Shown one piece after another: positions 41,392-50,351 of a DNA stretch of 64,000 nt (the first letter of the stretch is position 1; each line of letters begins with the position of its first letter). Below the pieces are notes generated by a model. That model was given only the letters and a program-made list of their open reading frames with translations. It did not search any database and was not told where the DNA came from. The position numbers and the translations under genes are program-made. The stretch is from QVMG01 sp032073245 (GTDB taxonomy: Bacteria; Bacteroidota; Bacteroidia; Bacteroidales; Tannerellaceae): the NCBI GenBank assembly GCA_032073245.1, contig DAMANX010000013.1, positions 1-64,000 on the forward strand. The letters run 5' to 3'.

Positions 41392-43485
41392 TCAATGAAC
41401 AACCACCTTATAAACCTTGCCTCCCATCTTTACGATATAGACACCTTTTTGCAGGGCTATGCTTTGTTGTCCGTCTATCCGGAAGGTTGTTTGAAGAGCG
41501 CCTGCCACATTGTAGACATGGGCGGCCTGGGGCACCGGGGATTCGATTATCAGACTGCCGTCACGGCTGTATACGCGTTCGGCAGTGCTTTCGGGTTGAA
41601 GGTTGCCTACCGGATCATTCGGTTTGAGCCCTTCGACCGTTATTTGTATCGGGCCTGCCACGCGGTCGATGCGGTAATAGTGGCTATAGGGTATTTCGTC
41701 GCGCAGGGGAGCAAGGGGATCATCGATGTTATCAGGGATAACTTCTTCTGCTTCTACGCCATTGACACGGACGATGATCTCCGATTGACTGTAACCGGGA
41801 TCGAGATTGACACGGAAAGCAAATGCTTCGCCATAAGGCACCTTGTGCTCGCCCGCACCGGGCCAGGTTGCTGCACCTTTCACCTCGGGCATTATCACGG
41901 TGTATTCACGCAACGCGATCAGCACCGAGTGGTCGGCCTGTATATCGTTCAACCGGTAGGTGAAATAATAGTTGCCGCCCATATCCTTAAACGCCGTCTC
42001 CTCACCATCTACCACCAGCATCACATCGCCGCCCTCTAACGTACGGTCTTCGGGCATAAACTGCAACGATAGGTCATCGCCTTCAGCCACAGTCAGTTCG
42101 CCGGCGCCGTAATTGGCATCGATGGCGCCACCCAGTTCCAGGGTGATAGTGTAATAGCGTTCCGGAGCGGGAGGCGTAGGGTCATCATAGAACGGATTCG
42201 ATACCTGCGGCGCACCGGGAAGATTGAGCCAGGGGAGGTAATTATTATTGTCGTCAAATTTCCAGTTGCTGCCGGTCCACGACTTTATTGGTTCCAGTTC
42301 CTTGAGAGGCAACCCGCCGGGGTTGGTCCAAGTCTTGTCGAACACATAGGTCAAGAACCCGGGGGAAGTACCATCGATCAGGGAGTAGGTGTTCACAACA
42401 TTATGTATATCTGCCGTCCTCCCTACAATCCGACCTGCTTGACCACCGGTCATAGTAGTTTGCAGGGCCAGGCAGTTTTCAATCTTCAAATTTGTGCTAT
42501 TTGCTTCTCCCAGCAAACCTCCGACAATACCTATTTTCCCATCGAGCGTACCCGAGGCGTAACAGTTGGTCAGGGTGAGGGTTCCGGGGATGTATTCCAA
42601 CCATCCTGCCAGACCACCGGTTTTGAAAAATATTCCCACTCCTGCTATAATATTGCCCGAGTTATAACAATCCCGGATGATCAATTCTTCACCGGCATTC
42701 GCAAGACCAAATCCTATCAGCCCACCGGTATAGGATTTGTTTGCATCTCTTCCTCCCTCTACAGTGGCGCTGTTCGCACAGTTCATGACAGTCAGGCTCC
42801 CGGTTACTTTGCCAATGAGGCCGCCGGTATTACTGGAATTATCACCTCCTCCCGCAACCTTTCCTCCTATAATCAGACAGTCGGAAATTACACCGGTAGT
42901 AATATTGTCGCACATTCCCACCAGAGCACCGGTATACGATTCATGCTCAGATCCTCCAACCACTTCAACATACTTTAATATTACATTCCGTATCGTGGCT
43001 TCTTCCTCAATACAACCAAACAAGCCGTAAGTCAGAATATTTGAATTATCACCTAAAATGGAAAGACCGGAAATTTCCTTGCCGCTGCCATCGAAGGTGC
43101 CCTTGAAAGATTTAGCTCCACTAGTTTCAAAAAATCCTATCGGTGTCCAGTAGTGCTTTCCGAGTTTTATATCTTTAGACAGGCTAATTTCCTTTCCGAC
43201 AAAATCATTACCCTCATTAACCAGTTTAGCCAAACCGGCCAATTCTTCGGCAGTAGAGATTTCAAATGGCGTATCCCCAATGTGGTTGTCATACCAGCCG
43301 GTGTCGAAGTTGCCATCGTCTAGCCAGTTATCTTCTTGCCCGAAAGCATGTGTAACGGTAAATCCGCAAATGAGGCACGTGATAAGGATAATTCTTTGAA
43401 TGTGTAATAAATGTTTCATATAGCTGAGTATTAATTTAAAACAAGACAAGGGTGCTTTACAACCGGCTAATCGCAATACAAACAT
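41392..43485 (-). CDS. Secreted GLUG-repeat protein with C-terminal sorting-type domain
   Basis: 697 residues from the first ATG. The true start is more likely ATG at 43419 (MKHLLHIQRIILITCLICGF), because a -7 box overlaps the first ATG and the second gives a normal signal peptide. The N-terminal half carries GLUG-type repeats (TGALVGM, TGGLIGK, TGGLIGF, TGGLAGW, VGGLLGE), as in surface and autotransporter-like proteins. Two or three beta-sandwich modules follow, and a ~65-residue tail (SPVPQAAHVYNVAGALQTTF to KVYKVVVH) resembles the C-terminal domains of Parabacteroides-type secreted proteins. An adhesin role is inferred. Confidence 0.75.
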   Translation of the reverse strand: MFVLRLAGCKAPLSCFKLILSYMKHLLHIQRIILITCLICGFTVTHAFGQEDNWLDDGNFDTGWYDNHIGDTPFEISTAEELAGLAKLVNEGNDFVGKEISLSKDIKLGKHYWTPIGFFETSGAKSFKGTFDGSGKEISGLSILGDNSNILTYGLFGCIEEEATIRNVILKYVEVVGGSEHESYTGALVGMCDNITTGVISDCLIIGGKVAGGGDNSSNTGGLIGKVTGSLTVMNCANSATVEGGRDANKSYTGGLIGFGLANAGEELIIRDCYNSGNIIAGVGIFFKTGGLAGWLEYIPGTLTLTNCYASGTLDGKIGIVGGLLGEANSTNLKIENCLALQTTMTGGQAGRIVGRTADIHNVVNTYSLIDGTSPGFLTYVFDKTWTNPGGLPLKELEPIKSWTGSNWKFDDNNNYLPWLNLPGAPQVSNPFYDDPTPPAPERYYTITLELGGAIDANYGAGELTVAEGDDLSLQFMPEDRTLEGGDVMLVVDGEETAFKDMGGNYYFTYRLNDIQADHSVLIALREYTVIMPEVKGAATWPGAGEHKVPYGEAFAFRVNLDPGYSQSEIIVRVNGVEAEEVIPDNIDDPLAPLRDEIPYSHYYRIDRVAGPIQITVEGLKPNDPVGNLQPESTAERVYSRDGSLIIESPVPQAAHVYNVAGALQTTFRIDGQQSIALQKGVYIVKMGGKVYKVVVH

Positions 43486-43486
43486 A
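43479..43486 (-). promoter_or_regulatory. -7 box that decides the start of the GLUG-type gene
   Basis: The minus strand reads TATGTTTG (TAnnTTTG). It overlaps the upstream ATG at 43485, so translation should begin at 43419. Confidence 0.5.
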
Positions 43487-43566
43487 CAAGGTTGTTGACA
43501 GAATGTTGTCTCATAATTGTAAAAATTTGTCTCAAATCTGTAACCGGATAAAAAAATGAGAGGATA

Positions 43567-45351
43567 TTACCGTTTCTGCGACAGTCGGCGGAACTCCGTT
43601 GGAGTCATACCGTAATAGTCTTTGAAAATACGGTAGAAGGTGCTACGGCTGTTAAAGCCCGCATCGGTGGCAATGGTGTCGATGTTGCGGTGGTCGGACG
43701 GGTCGGCGAGCAGTTTCCGTGCATAGCTGAGCCGGAGGGTTGTGATGTAATCCGACACGTTCATATTATAGTGGGTATGGACAGTGTCGAATATGTATTT
43801 TTCGTTTGTATTCAGTTTCTCGGCAATGGCCTTGCGGTTGATTTCGGGATTTGTAAATACGGCGGGGTCTTTCATTAATTCTTTAAAGCGTAGATAAAGT
43901 TCTCCTGCCTCCGGATTTTCGTCGTCAGTGGCAACAACAGATATCTCTTTACTTGCCAGCCGGCTGCGTATTTCTTCATTTTCTTTCCCCAACTCATCCT
44001 GCTCGCGGATGCGGTCGAGGAGTGAACGGTTCTTGGCATGTAGCCTCCGTGCATTGCGTATCACCACGGCAATAATGACACACAATAAAAGCAGGGCTAC
44101 GGAAAACCAAACGAGAGTGCTGCGGTAGTTGCGTTTATGCTGCTCTTTCTGCATTTCGAGCTTGTCTACTTCGTATTGGGTGCGCAGGGCATCGAGCCGG
44201 GTGGCTATTTCTACCCTTTGCAGGGAGTCTTTAGCGGCTATGTAACCTTTATAAGCATGGGCAGCTTTGTCGTATTTGCCCCACCGGTAGTAGAGGTCGG
44301 CACGGGATTCCTGTAGTCCCATATTTGCCTGGTAGTAAGAAGCATCGTCACCCAGAATATCTGCGAGCTTGTCGAGCGACTGTTCGGCTTCGCCGTAGCG
44401 GCCTTCTTCGAGCAGCAGGGCGAAGCGTTCGTTCTCTACGGAATACATCCCCAGACTGGTTTCGGCGATGGGAAATTGTGCGGCCTTATTAAGGTATTCC
44501 CATGCCAGGGGGTATTGTCCCAGCCGGGTGTAGGAGGCAGCATAACCCAGGTCGTTGAGGAAGCAAAGATTTTTTAGCTCGCCGTTGTAGGCATCGATGC
44601 GTTCGAGGTAGGCAGCAAATTCACGGCTGACTTCCAGAGCGTCCTCATAGCGTTTCTGGCCGTTGAGCATATCCACAAGGAAAGAGTAGCCTTCGCCTTT
44701 CATGCCGGTATCGGTTCGCTCGTCGGCCGCCGCGATGGATTCGCGGAAGGCAGTTTCTGCCTTGTCGGTCAACCGGAGCTCTTCGTAAGCCTTGCCCATG
44801 CTTTGCAGGGAGGCCACGATACCTGAGCTGTTGTTTTTCTTCAGGGCTTCGTTGTAGAACAGTTCGGCGGCACGGAGAGCCTCTTCATAATCACCTCTCA
44901 GCATATAGATATCACCTACGACCGATGCAGTGTAGAAATAATGAACCTCAGACCCGGGAACGTCCTTCATAAAGTCGAGGGCTTTCAGCGATTCGGCCAG
45001 CAACAGGCTGTCGGGCATCCGGTAGTTGTACATCGCCTCGACACGGAGTACGTGGGCGATGGCTTCGTACTTTTTATTCCGGGCGGCATGGGCAGCATTC
45101 ATGAAGCGCTGGTTATAAAAGAGATGGATTTCCGGGTCATTCACTTCGTATAGTTTTTTATGCAGACGGGTGTATTGTGTAAATACTCCCGGCACGGAGG
45201 CCGTGTCGATAATAGCGAGCAGCGAATCGACCGCAGGGGTATAGGAAAGGCGGCCGTGATCATTCACGGTTTCAGATGCCCACAGAAACGCCTTTGCGGG
45301 CAAAAGAAATACTACCAGAAGAGAAAGTATGAATATAGTTTTAATTTTCAT
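43567..45351 (-). CDS. TPR sensor with membrane segment and AraC-type output domain
   Basis: 594 residues. It has a signal peptide/anchor (MKIKTIFILSLLVVFLLPAKA), then about 350 residues of TPR-like helices (EALRAAELFYNEALKKNNSS, YSFLVDMLNGQKRYEDALEV, ESRADLYYRWGKYDKAAHAY), one membrane helix (LVWFSVALLLLCVIIAVVI near 415-433), a coiled linker, and a C-terminal AraC double helix-turn-helix (TLRLSYARKLLADPSDHRNI, then GFNSRSTFYRIFKDYYGMTP). A periplasmic TPR sensor joined to a cytoplasmic DNA-binding domain is a known Bacteroidetes design. The probable target is the neighbouring GLUG-type gene. Confidence 0.87.
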   Translation of the reverse strand: MKIKTIFILSLLVVFLLPAKAFLWASETVNDHGRLSYTPAVDSLLAIIDTASVPGVFTQYTRLHKKLYEVNDPEIHLFYNQRFMNAAHAARNKKYEAIAHVLRVEAMYNYRMPDSLLLAESLKALDFMKDVPGSEVHYFYTASVVGDIYMLRGDYEEALRAAELFYNEALKKNNSSGIVASLQSMGKAYEELRLTDKAETAFRESIAAADERTDTGMKGEGYSFLVDMLNGQKRYEDALEVSREFAAYLERIDAYNGELKNLCFLNDLGYAASYTRLGQYPLAWEYLNKAAQFPIAETSLGMYSVENERFALLLEEGRYGEAEQSLDKLADILGDDASYYQANMGLQESRADLYYRWGKYDKAAHAYKGYIAAKDSLQRVEIATRLDALRTQYEVDKLEMQKEQHKRNYRSTLVWFSVALLLLCVIIAVVIRNARRLHAKNRSLLDRIREQDELGKENEEIRSRLASKEISVVATDDENPEAGELYLRFKELMKDPAVFTNPEINRKAIAEKLNTNEKYIFDTVHTHYNMNVSDYITTLRLSYARKLLADPSDHRNIDTIATDAGFNSRSTFYRIFKDYYGMTPTEFRRLSQKR

Positions 45352-45385
45352 CGGGATAAAGATAGAGAAAATCGAAAAAAATGAA

Positions 45386-45510
45386 GAAAAGTTCCGGTGG
45401 TTTTTTGAAGAGTTCCCAGGGTTTTGAGAAAAGGCCTTGCGGTGTCGGAAAAAGGCCTTGCGGTTTTTAGGAAAGTTCCTGCTATACCAGAGAATTCCTG
45501 CAGTTTCAGG
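45386..45510. repeat. 21-base degenerate tandem repeats with phased A- and T-tracts
   Basis: Six units of 20-21 bases start at 45386, 45407, 45428, 45449, 45470 and 45491. Examples are GAAAAGTTCCGGTGG and GAAAAGGCCTTGCGG, each followed by T-rich bases. The array lies 35 bases upstream of the TPR-AraC start codon. A period of 21 equals two helical turns, so curved DNA is possible. Confidence 0.7.
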
Positions 45511-45568
45511 GGAACGGAGGCAGTTGTTGACTGAAACAATTTCTAAGTAATTACCCCGTGAGGGGTAA

Positions 45569-45703
45569 AATGTGAATAACCCCGGGTGAAACCCGGGGTA
45601 GAAAAGACCTGATTTCTGAACCCCGGAGTGGGTTCAACCCTTGCAGGGTTGGTGTGAGTAGGTTGACTACCTACCCCGGGTTTCACCCGGGGTTATTCAC
45701 ATT
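45569..45703. repeat. Palindromic repeat element, family C
   Basis: A perfect 33-base inverted repeat (45569-45601 with 45671-45703, including ATAACCCCGGGTGAAACCC) surrounds 69 bases that contain smaller dyads (TTCAACCCTTGCAGGGTTGG). Flanking hairpins CCCCGTGAGGGG and AAAGCCCTTTTCGGGCTTT lie on each side. It is a REP-like composite. Confidence 0.85.
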
Positions 45704-45764
45704 AAAGCCCTTTTCGGGCTTTATCTCCACAAACTTACAATCTGTAACGTCGGGGATGTCAGGG

Positions 45765-45892
45765 GCGTCGGGTGTTGTCGGGTGTGACGGGTCTATTCCT
45801 ATACTATATTGATTTTCCTATTAATGACGTCTCTTATAAAAAAAATAAATCTATATAGTAAACACCCGACAACACCTGACAACACCCGACGC
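45765..45892. repeat. Inverted repeat with ACACCCGACA motifs downstream of the VirE-type gene
   Basis: GCGTCGGGTGTTGTCGGGTG (45765-45784) pairs with the complement at 45872-45892 with one mismatch. The right side carries three tandem ACACC(C/T)GACA units. It lies between the TPR-AraC gene and the end of the VirE-type gene, and could terminate the latter. Confidence 0.6.
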
Positions 45893-45939
45893 TTGTCACA
45901 TCTCAAAACAGCCGACTCTGCTCATTATTCGAATATATA

Positions 45940-48144
45940 TTACTCATTATCAGCACTTTTACTATTACTGCCGAACTGTTCGGTTTCTCTTTTCTCATTT
46001 TCGGCATTTACTTCATCGAGGCTGTGAATGACCACAGCGTATAGTCGTCGGTTACGCTTAAAGAACGATTCAAAGCCCTCTTTTTTTAGTATCATACCGA
46101 TGCGTATAGCTGCATTGTGATCCATTCGCATGGGCACTTTAAGGCAAAGTATAGCGAGTATCTGCGATGCGGTAAGGTATTGCACATTTGTATCGTCAGC
46201 TTGCGGAAGGCGCACCCATGTGTGGAATATTTCTTCTTCCGGTGAGCGTATGCGGAATGTTTCGTTGTTTATGTTCATCTCTTCTATTTCGGTATCATTG
46301 AGCCAGAAACGGAAGCCTTCACGGTAGAGCGCCATCACCTGACTGTAAACTCCGACATAATCGACGGGCGAAAGGTAATCGATGCGGCGGGCTTCGAAAC
46401 TGGCGAAACGGCGTGAACCGGTCAGGTCGGCAAACACCTGGGTGGAGTTTACCGAGCCGAGGAAAGAGGCAATACGCACGTGGTGTTCCATATTGCGTCC
46501 ATAATAGGGGCGGTAATGGAGAACGTTCTTGGTGATCATTTCTTTCAGCGGGTTCAGTTCTTTCATGGTGAGCGTGCCCAGCTCATCCAGGTTAACCAAC
46601 AGGTTTTTTGAGAGTATATCCATCGTGTCTTTCGAACGTGGGTCGGGGATACCCGAATAACGGTAGGCATGAAGTTCAGGCGGTATGATGTTGAGGCACC
46701 ACGTGGTTTTTCCTTTTCCCTGTTCGCTTGCCAGGACAAGCACCGTATGGTTAACCACTTCTCTATCGAGCGCACTTGCGACCATAGCCACCAGAAAGCG
46801 GCGGAGGGCGCGGTACCATAATTCTTTGTTATCTACCTCTACCGTTTCGGCCAGATTGCGGATATGGTCGGTCACTCCGTCCCACGGTGGCAAGGCTTCG
46901 AAATAGTTGCGGAAGGGGTCGAAACGTGGGCAGAAATCGGACATCAACAGTATGTGTAATATATTGATCTTTATCGTAATTCCATCGTGTTGCAAAGCTC
47001 GCCAGATGGAGTTTTCACCCTGGTCATCCAGCAGTACGTAAGGCTCTTCAGATCCTGAAGGGCGGAACTCAATAAAACGGGTAATCACATTGAAGCGGAA
47101 CTGATAATTTTGCCGTAGCCAGTCCTCCGTCTTAGCTAGTAATCGATTTTTGCGTTTTTCGTCCTTTTCATCCTTTTCGCTCTTTTCATTTTTTCCGTTT
47201 GCGGCAGCTTCTTCCACCGTATGGTAACCGCTTGACACGGTAGCGGCCAGTTCTTCATCCGAGAGGTCTTTAAAACGGGTGCGACAATAGGCAAGAGCTT
47301 CTTCTATCGGTATATTTTCCTCACAGCAGATGCAGGAAAAGCGGAATACGTAATTATTACGGTTTCCTTCTTCATACCGGCCTTTGGAGGTCGTGCGGCG
47401 GCGGATGCGTTTGATAGCAGCCAGGGTGGCGCAGGCGTTGTGGTTAACAGGAGTTTGAGGATTATCAAAGCCTTTAACGCCTTTAACGCCTTTAATGTCC
47501 TTAACGCCTTGAATGTCTTTAACGGCTTTAACGCCTTTAGAGGCCTTAAGGGCCTTGGAATCCTTAGATTCCTCGGATTCCTTATTCTCCCTGACAAAAA
47601 CCTCACTATCATAGGACACAAAACAAAGCCTCCCCGGATCCTTCCCCGAAGGATCGACAGCCACCCCGAGCAGTTTCTCATAATACCTTGCACAGGCCAG
47701 GAATGTCGCCTTATGATTTTCGAGCGTCAAGGCATGTTCCACCAACGGGCTGCCTTCAGCTGCCAGCGGATCGACCCCGATCTTTACTCCCCTACCCGAC
47801 GGGCTGCGAAAGCAAAACACCGTATAGGCACAATCCACAGCCTTCCAGACCACGGGGTCGACCTGGTCGGCATCGAGTTTATCGACATCGAGCATGATCC
47901 ATCCCGAATAAGACGTAATTGAATCCTTTTTGCGGCTCCCGCTATATGTAGCCGATAAGGTAAATGCCGGAAGGCTCTTTTTCAGCCGGTCGGCTTTGTC
48001 GCTGTCACCGGCGCCGATGGCTTCGCGGATTGATTCTACTGTTTTGCTCCATCGTCCGTTACGGATACCATTCAGAATGGCAAGGAGTGGGTAGTCTCCC
48101 CGGTTTTTGTTAAATCCCTCGTAAATCGTTACATTCATACACAA
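45940..48144 (-). CDS. VirE/BT4734-type primase-helicase-like protein
   Basis: 734 residues. The N-terminal ~190 residues match the BT4734-like primase-type domain (YSGWIMLDVDKLDADQ, FCFRSPSGRGVKIGVDP). A low-complexity lysine/valine/glycine linker follows (KGVKAVKDIQGVKDIKGVKG). Next is a PriCT-like helical part (around 255-310), then a VirE-type P-loop domain with Walker A SEQGKGKTTW near residue 473 and Walker B VNLDELGTL near 518. Such proteins are phage- or plasmid-like replication enzymes found as part of Bacteroidales accessory clusters with HU-like and DUF4248 genes. The role in the host is unknown. The coding sequence looks intact. Confidence 0.85.
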   Translation of the reverse strand: MCMNVTIYEGFNKNRGDYPLLAILNGIRNGRWSKTVESIREAIGAGDSDKADRLKKSLPAFTLSATYSGSRKKDSITSYSGWIMLDVDKLDADQVDPVVWKAVDCAYTVFCFRSPSGRGVKIGVDPLAAEGSPLVEHALTLENHKATFLACARYYEKLLGVAVDPSGKDPGRLCFVSYDSEVFVRENKESEESKDSKALKASKGVKAVKDIQGVKDIKGVKGVKGFDNPQTPVNHNACATLAAIKRIRRRTTSKGRYEEGNRNNYVFRFSCICCEENIPIEEALAYCRTRFKDLSDEELAATVSSGYHTVEEAAANGKNEKSEKDEKDEKRKNRLLAKTEDWLRQNYQFRFNVITRFIEFRPSGSEEPYVLLDDQGENSIWRALQHDGITIKINILHILLMSDFCPRFDPFRNYFEALPPWDGVTDHIRNLAETVEVDNKELWYRALRRFLVAMVASALDREVVNHTVLVLASEQGKGKTTWCLNIIPPELHAYRYSGIPDPRSKDTMDILSKNLLVNLDELGTLTMKELNPLKEMITKNVLHYRPYYGRNMEHHVRIASFLGSVNSTQVFADLTGSRRFASFEARRIDYLSPVDYVGVYSQVMALYREGFRFWLNDTEIEEMNINNETFRIRSPEEEIFHTWVRLPQADDTNVQYLTASQILAILCLKVPMRMDHNAAIRIGMILKKEGFESFFKRNRRLYAVVIHSLDEVNAENEKRETEQFGSNSKSADNE

Positions 48145-48451
48145 AGTTTTTATAGTTAATAAATAAGGAAATTTTCACTAAAAAACTTTGTCTTACTTGT
48201 GCCGGAGAGGCTTTTTACACATCACGGGCACAAGATAAGGAATGAAAAAATAGGAGCATTCGGAATTTTGGTAACGAAAAAGCGGGCCGCAAAACCGTAA
48301 CAAATTGATTTTCAAACGGCACATATTTCCAGGATGTTCGAAAAAGGGCTTTTCACGACCAAAAATCTGAAATGGATTTTTTTCAGGCCACCAGGAATTA
48401 TATGGAATAAGTTATATATTTGTCGGAAACTAACAACAAAATCTATAAACC
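48145..48451. promoter_or_regulatory. Divergent gap between the VirE-type and AraC genes
   Basis: 307 bases. A -7 box TATATTTG lies at 48415-48422, 29 bases before the AraC start. No consensus box was seen for the VirE-type gene, and no coding frame or repeat was found. Confidence 0.4.
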
Positions 48452-49327
48452 ATGGCCATCCTCTCTGATATCAGCCGCCACAGGGAAAAAATATCGGATA
48501 TAACAGACCGGTTTGCTATAAAGAATTTTGTGTTGCAGGACGATTCCATTATCTCTCCGGAACAATCACTGGATGAATCGTTTCTTTTCAACGGGTTCAT
48601 TTTTGGTATGTGCCTCAAAGGGCAAGCTACGGTTCAGATCAATTACCGGGATTTCATACTGAAAGAGGGGCACATATTTACGTATATGCCCAATCAGATA
48701 TTCAAAGTGAAGGAGAGGACGGAGGATTTTCTGATTGAGAATCTGTTTCTTTCTGCCGATTATGTACTGCAATTACCTGTTTCCAAAGATTTTGACCTGC
48801 TAAAGAAAATATCAGCAGAGCCGCTGCAAAAGATAAGCAGTGAAACGCAGCACAATATGCTGGAGTTTCATTCCTTAATCGCCAAACATCACCGCCGGGA
48901 AGACAACCCTTACAGGGAAAGCCAGATCAAGGCGCTTATATTTGCCTTGCTGATGGAGATTTCTTTTACATATTCTTCATCTGCCGCTGAAGTTCCTCCG
49001 GCAGTATCACGACAAGAGTTGCTCACGGATGATTTCTTCAGGCTAATGCTCGAAAACTATAAGAAGGAAAGAAGTGTGGCTTATTACGCCGACAAACTGT
49101 GCCTGACACCTAAATATCTCTCTATGACGGTCAAAAAAATAACCGGCCACCCCATCAGCGAATGGATAAACGAAGCCGTCATAATCGAAGCCAAAAGAAT
49201 GCTGAAAGCAACCGACCTCACGGCCCTGCAAATCTCAGAAGAACTAAACTTCCCCAACCCTTCCTTCTTCGGAAGGTTCTTTAAGCAATATGCGGGAATG
49301 ACGCCGTTGCAGTATAAGAATAGTTAA
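48452..49327 (+). CDS. AraC-family transcriptional regulator
   Basis: 291 residues. The N-terminal cupin-like sensor domain (LFNGFIFGMCLKGQATVQIN; LKEGHIFTYMPNQIFKV) occupies about residues 1-170. The C-terminal double helix-turn-helix covers about 185-291 (VAYYADKLCLTPKYLSMTVK, then TALQISEELNFPNPSFFGRF and the closing GMTPLQYKNS). It is a cytoplasmic DNA-binding regulator; ligand and target are unknown. It is monocistronic, followed by the REP/RAYT cluster. Confidence 0.92.
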   Translation: MAILSDISRHREKISDITDRFAIKNFVLQDDSIISPEQSLDESFLFNGFIFGMCLKGQATVQINYRDFILKEGHIFTYMPNQIFKVKERTEDFLIENLFLSADYVLQLPVSKDFDLLKKISAEPLQKISSETQHNMLEFHSLIAKHHRREDNPYRESQIKALIFALLMEISFTYSSSAAEVPPAVSRQELLTDDFFRLMLENYKKERSVAYYADKLCLTPKYLSMTVKKITGHPISEWINEAVIIEAKRMLKATDLTALQISEELNFPNPSFFGRFFKQYAGMTPLQYKNS

Positions 49328-49372
49328 GTTAAGTCAACGGGTAAATTCCGAAGGGGTCAATAAGAGTATGTA

Positions 49373-49471
49373 ATTCACCCCCTCCGGGGCTGACAGGATA
49401 GATAGAGCCACTTGTCCACGGGATATACATCCCGTGGTTAGTCACATATAATCCCTTCGGGATTAAGGCTC
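49373..49471 (+). repeat. REP-like element L beside the RAYT gene
   Basis: In order: CACCCCCTCCGGGGCTGACA, then the hairpin CCACGGGAT-ATAC-ATCCCGTGG (49416-49437), then the hairpin AATCCC-TTC-GGGATT (49450-49464). It is the same element as those at 50052, 50162 and 50352. Its end is 35 bases from the transposase stop codon. Confidence 0.88.
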
Positions 49472-49505
49472 CATAAGCAAAGAAATAATAGAAATATCAG
49501 TACCT

Positions 49506-49955
49506 TTATTTCAGAAAATATCTTTCATCAATTTCAATCTCAAACTCATCAAGAAGTTTTTTGTACTCTTCTTCAAACGAAAAACGTTTATGATGTATTC
49601 TTTGATTACGAATGTAGTTTATTATCATTTCCCTATCTCTCCATGTATACGTAAAAGCACCATAACCATCCGCCCAACCTCTAAAATAAGGGAAAAATTC
49701 GGAAGTGCCTAACCAACCGGAAGTCGCTCTTTTTATATCTCTCACATAGTCTGCTAAAGCTACGGATGGGTGTAAATCGGAAAGGATATGTATATGGTCT
49801 TCCATTCCGTTAATTCGATATAATATACCATCTTTTTGCTTGATAATACCCCATATATATCTATATAAAACTTCAGAATGTTCAAGGGATAATGTTGCCT
49901 CACGGTTTTTGGTACAAAATACGATATGATATAAGATTTGTTTATAGCTCGACAT
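49506..49955 (-). CDS. REP-associated tyrosine transposase (RAYT, IS200-like Y1 family)
   Basis: 149 residues, a full single-domain Y1 transposase. The HUH metal-binding motif is HIH at residues 54-56 (MEDHIHILSDL), and the catalytic tyrosine is likely Y114 (IINYIRNQRIHH). The N-terminus YKQILYHIVFCTKNREA is typical. RAYTs nick and join single strands at REP hairpins and are thought to spread them. The gene lies alone between REP-like elements, with a promoter at 49986-50014. All active-site residues are present, so it may be functional. Confidence 0.92.
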   Translation of the reverse strand: MSSYKQILYHIVFCTKNREATLSLEHSEVLYRYIWGIIKQKDGILYRINGMEDHIHILSDLHPSVALADYVRDIKRATSGWLGTSEFFPYFRGWADGYGAFTYTWRDREMIINYIRNQRIHHKRFSFEEEYKKLLDEFEIEIDERYFLK

Positions 49956-49985
49956 CTGAGTTTAGGTTTTGGATTTCACATAAGA

Positions 49986-50014
49986 CAAATATATAAAGAA
50001 TTATAATACTAACA
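49986..50014 (-). promoter_or_regulatory. Promoter of the RAYT gene
   Basis: The minus strand reads TTG (50012-50014), 18 bases, then TATATTTG (49986-49993). The leader is about 25 bases. Confidence 0.55.
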
Positions 50015-50051
50015 AATAACTGTCAAACTCTTTATCGGTTCATAATCATGG

Positions 50052-50161
50052 AGTCTATCCAAGGGCTCTTTATCCCGGAGGGATTGCATGTGAATAACCA
50101 CGGGATGTACATCCCGTGGACATAGCAACCCTATCTATAACATCAGCCCCGAAGGGGGTGA
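50052..50161 (-). repeat. REP-like element R1 (opposite orientation to L)
   Basis: Hairpins TATCCCGGAGGGAT, CCACGGGAT-GTAC-ATCCCGTGG and GCCCCGAAGGGGG appear in reverse order to element L. It abuts R2 head to head. Confidence 0.88.
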
Positions 50162-50265
50162 ATCATATAGACTTATTGACCCCCTCCGGGGCTCACCCAC
50201 CATCAACCCCTTATCCGTGGGATATACATCCCACGGTTAGTCACATGCAATCCCTGCGGGATACC
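50162..50265 (+). repeat. REP-like element R2 with compensatory stem changes
   Basis: Same orientation as L. The main stem is CCGTGGGAT-ATAC-ATCCCACGG, where two base pairs are swapped relative to L (CCACGGGAT/ATCCCGTGG) and pairing is kept. A second hairpin, AATCCCTGCGGGAT, follows. Confidence 0.88.
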
Positions 50266-50351
50266 TTGCAGATAAAAAGATAGTACAACACCTGTTCCGT
50301 CACCACAAAAGATAGCATAATATCAAACTCTCTATCTCATAGATCATCATC

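Noticed and set aside
45348..45539. 63-residue minus-strand frame with a 7-residue repeat
   Set aside because: It is a by-product of the 21-base repeat array and runs into the start of the TPR-AraC gene; no independent support.
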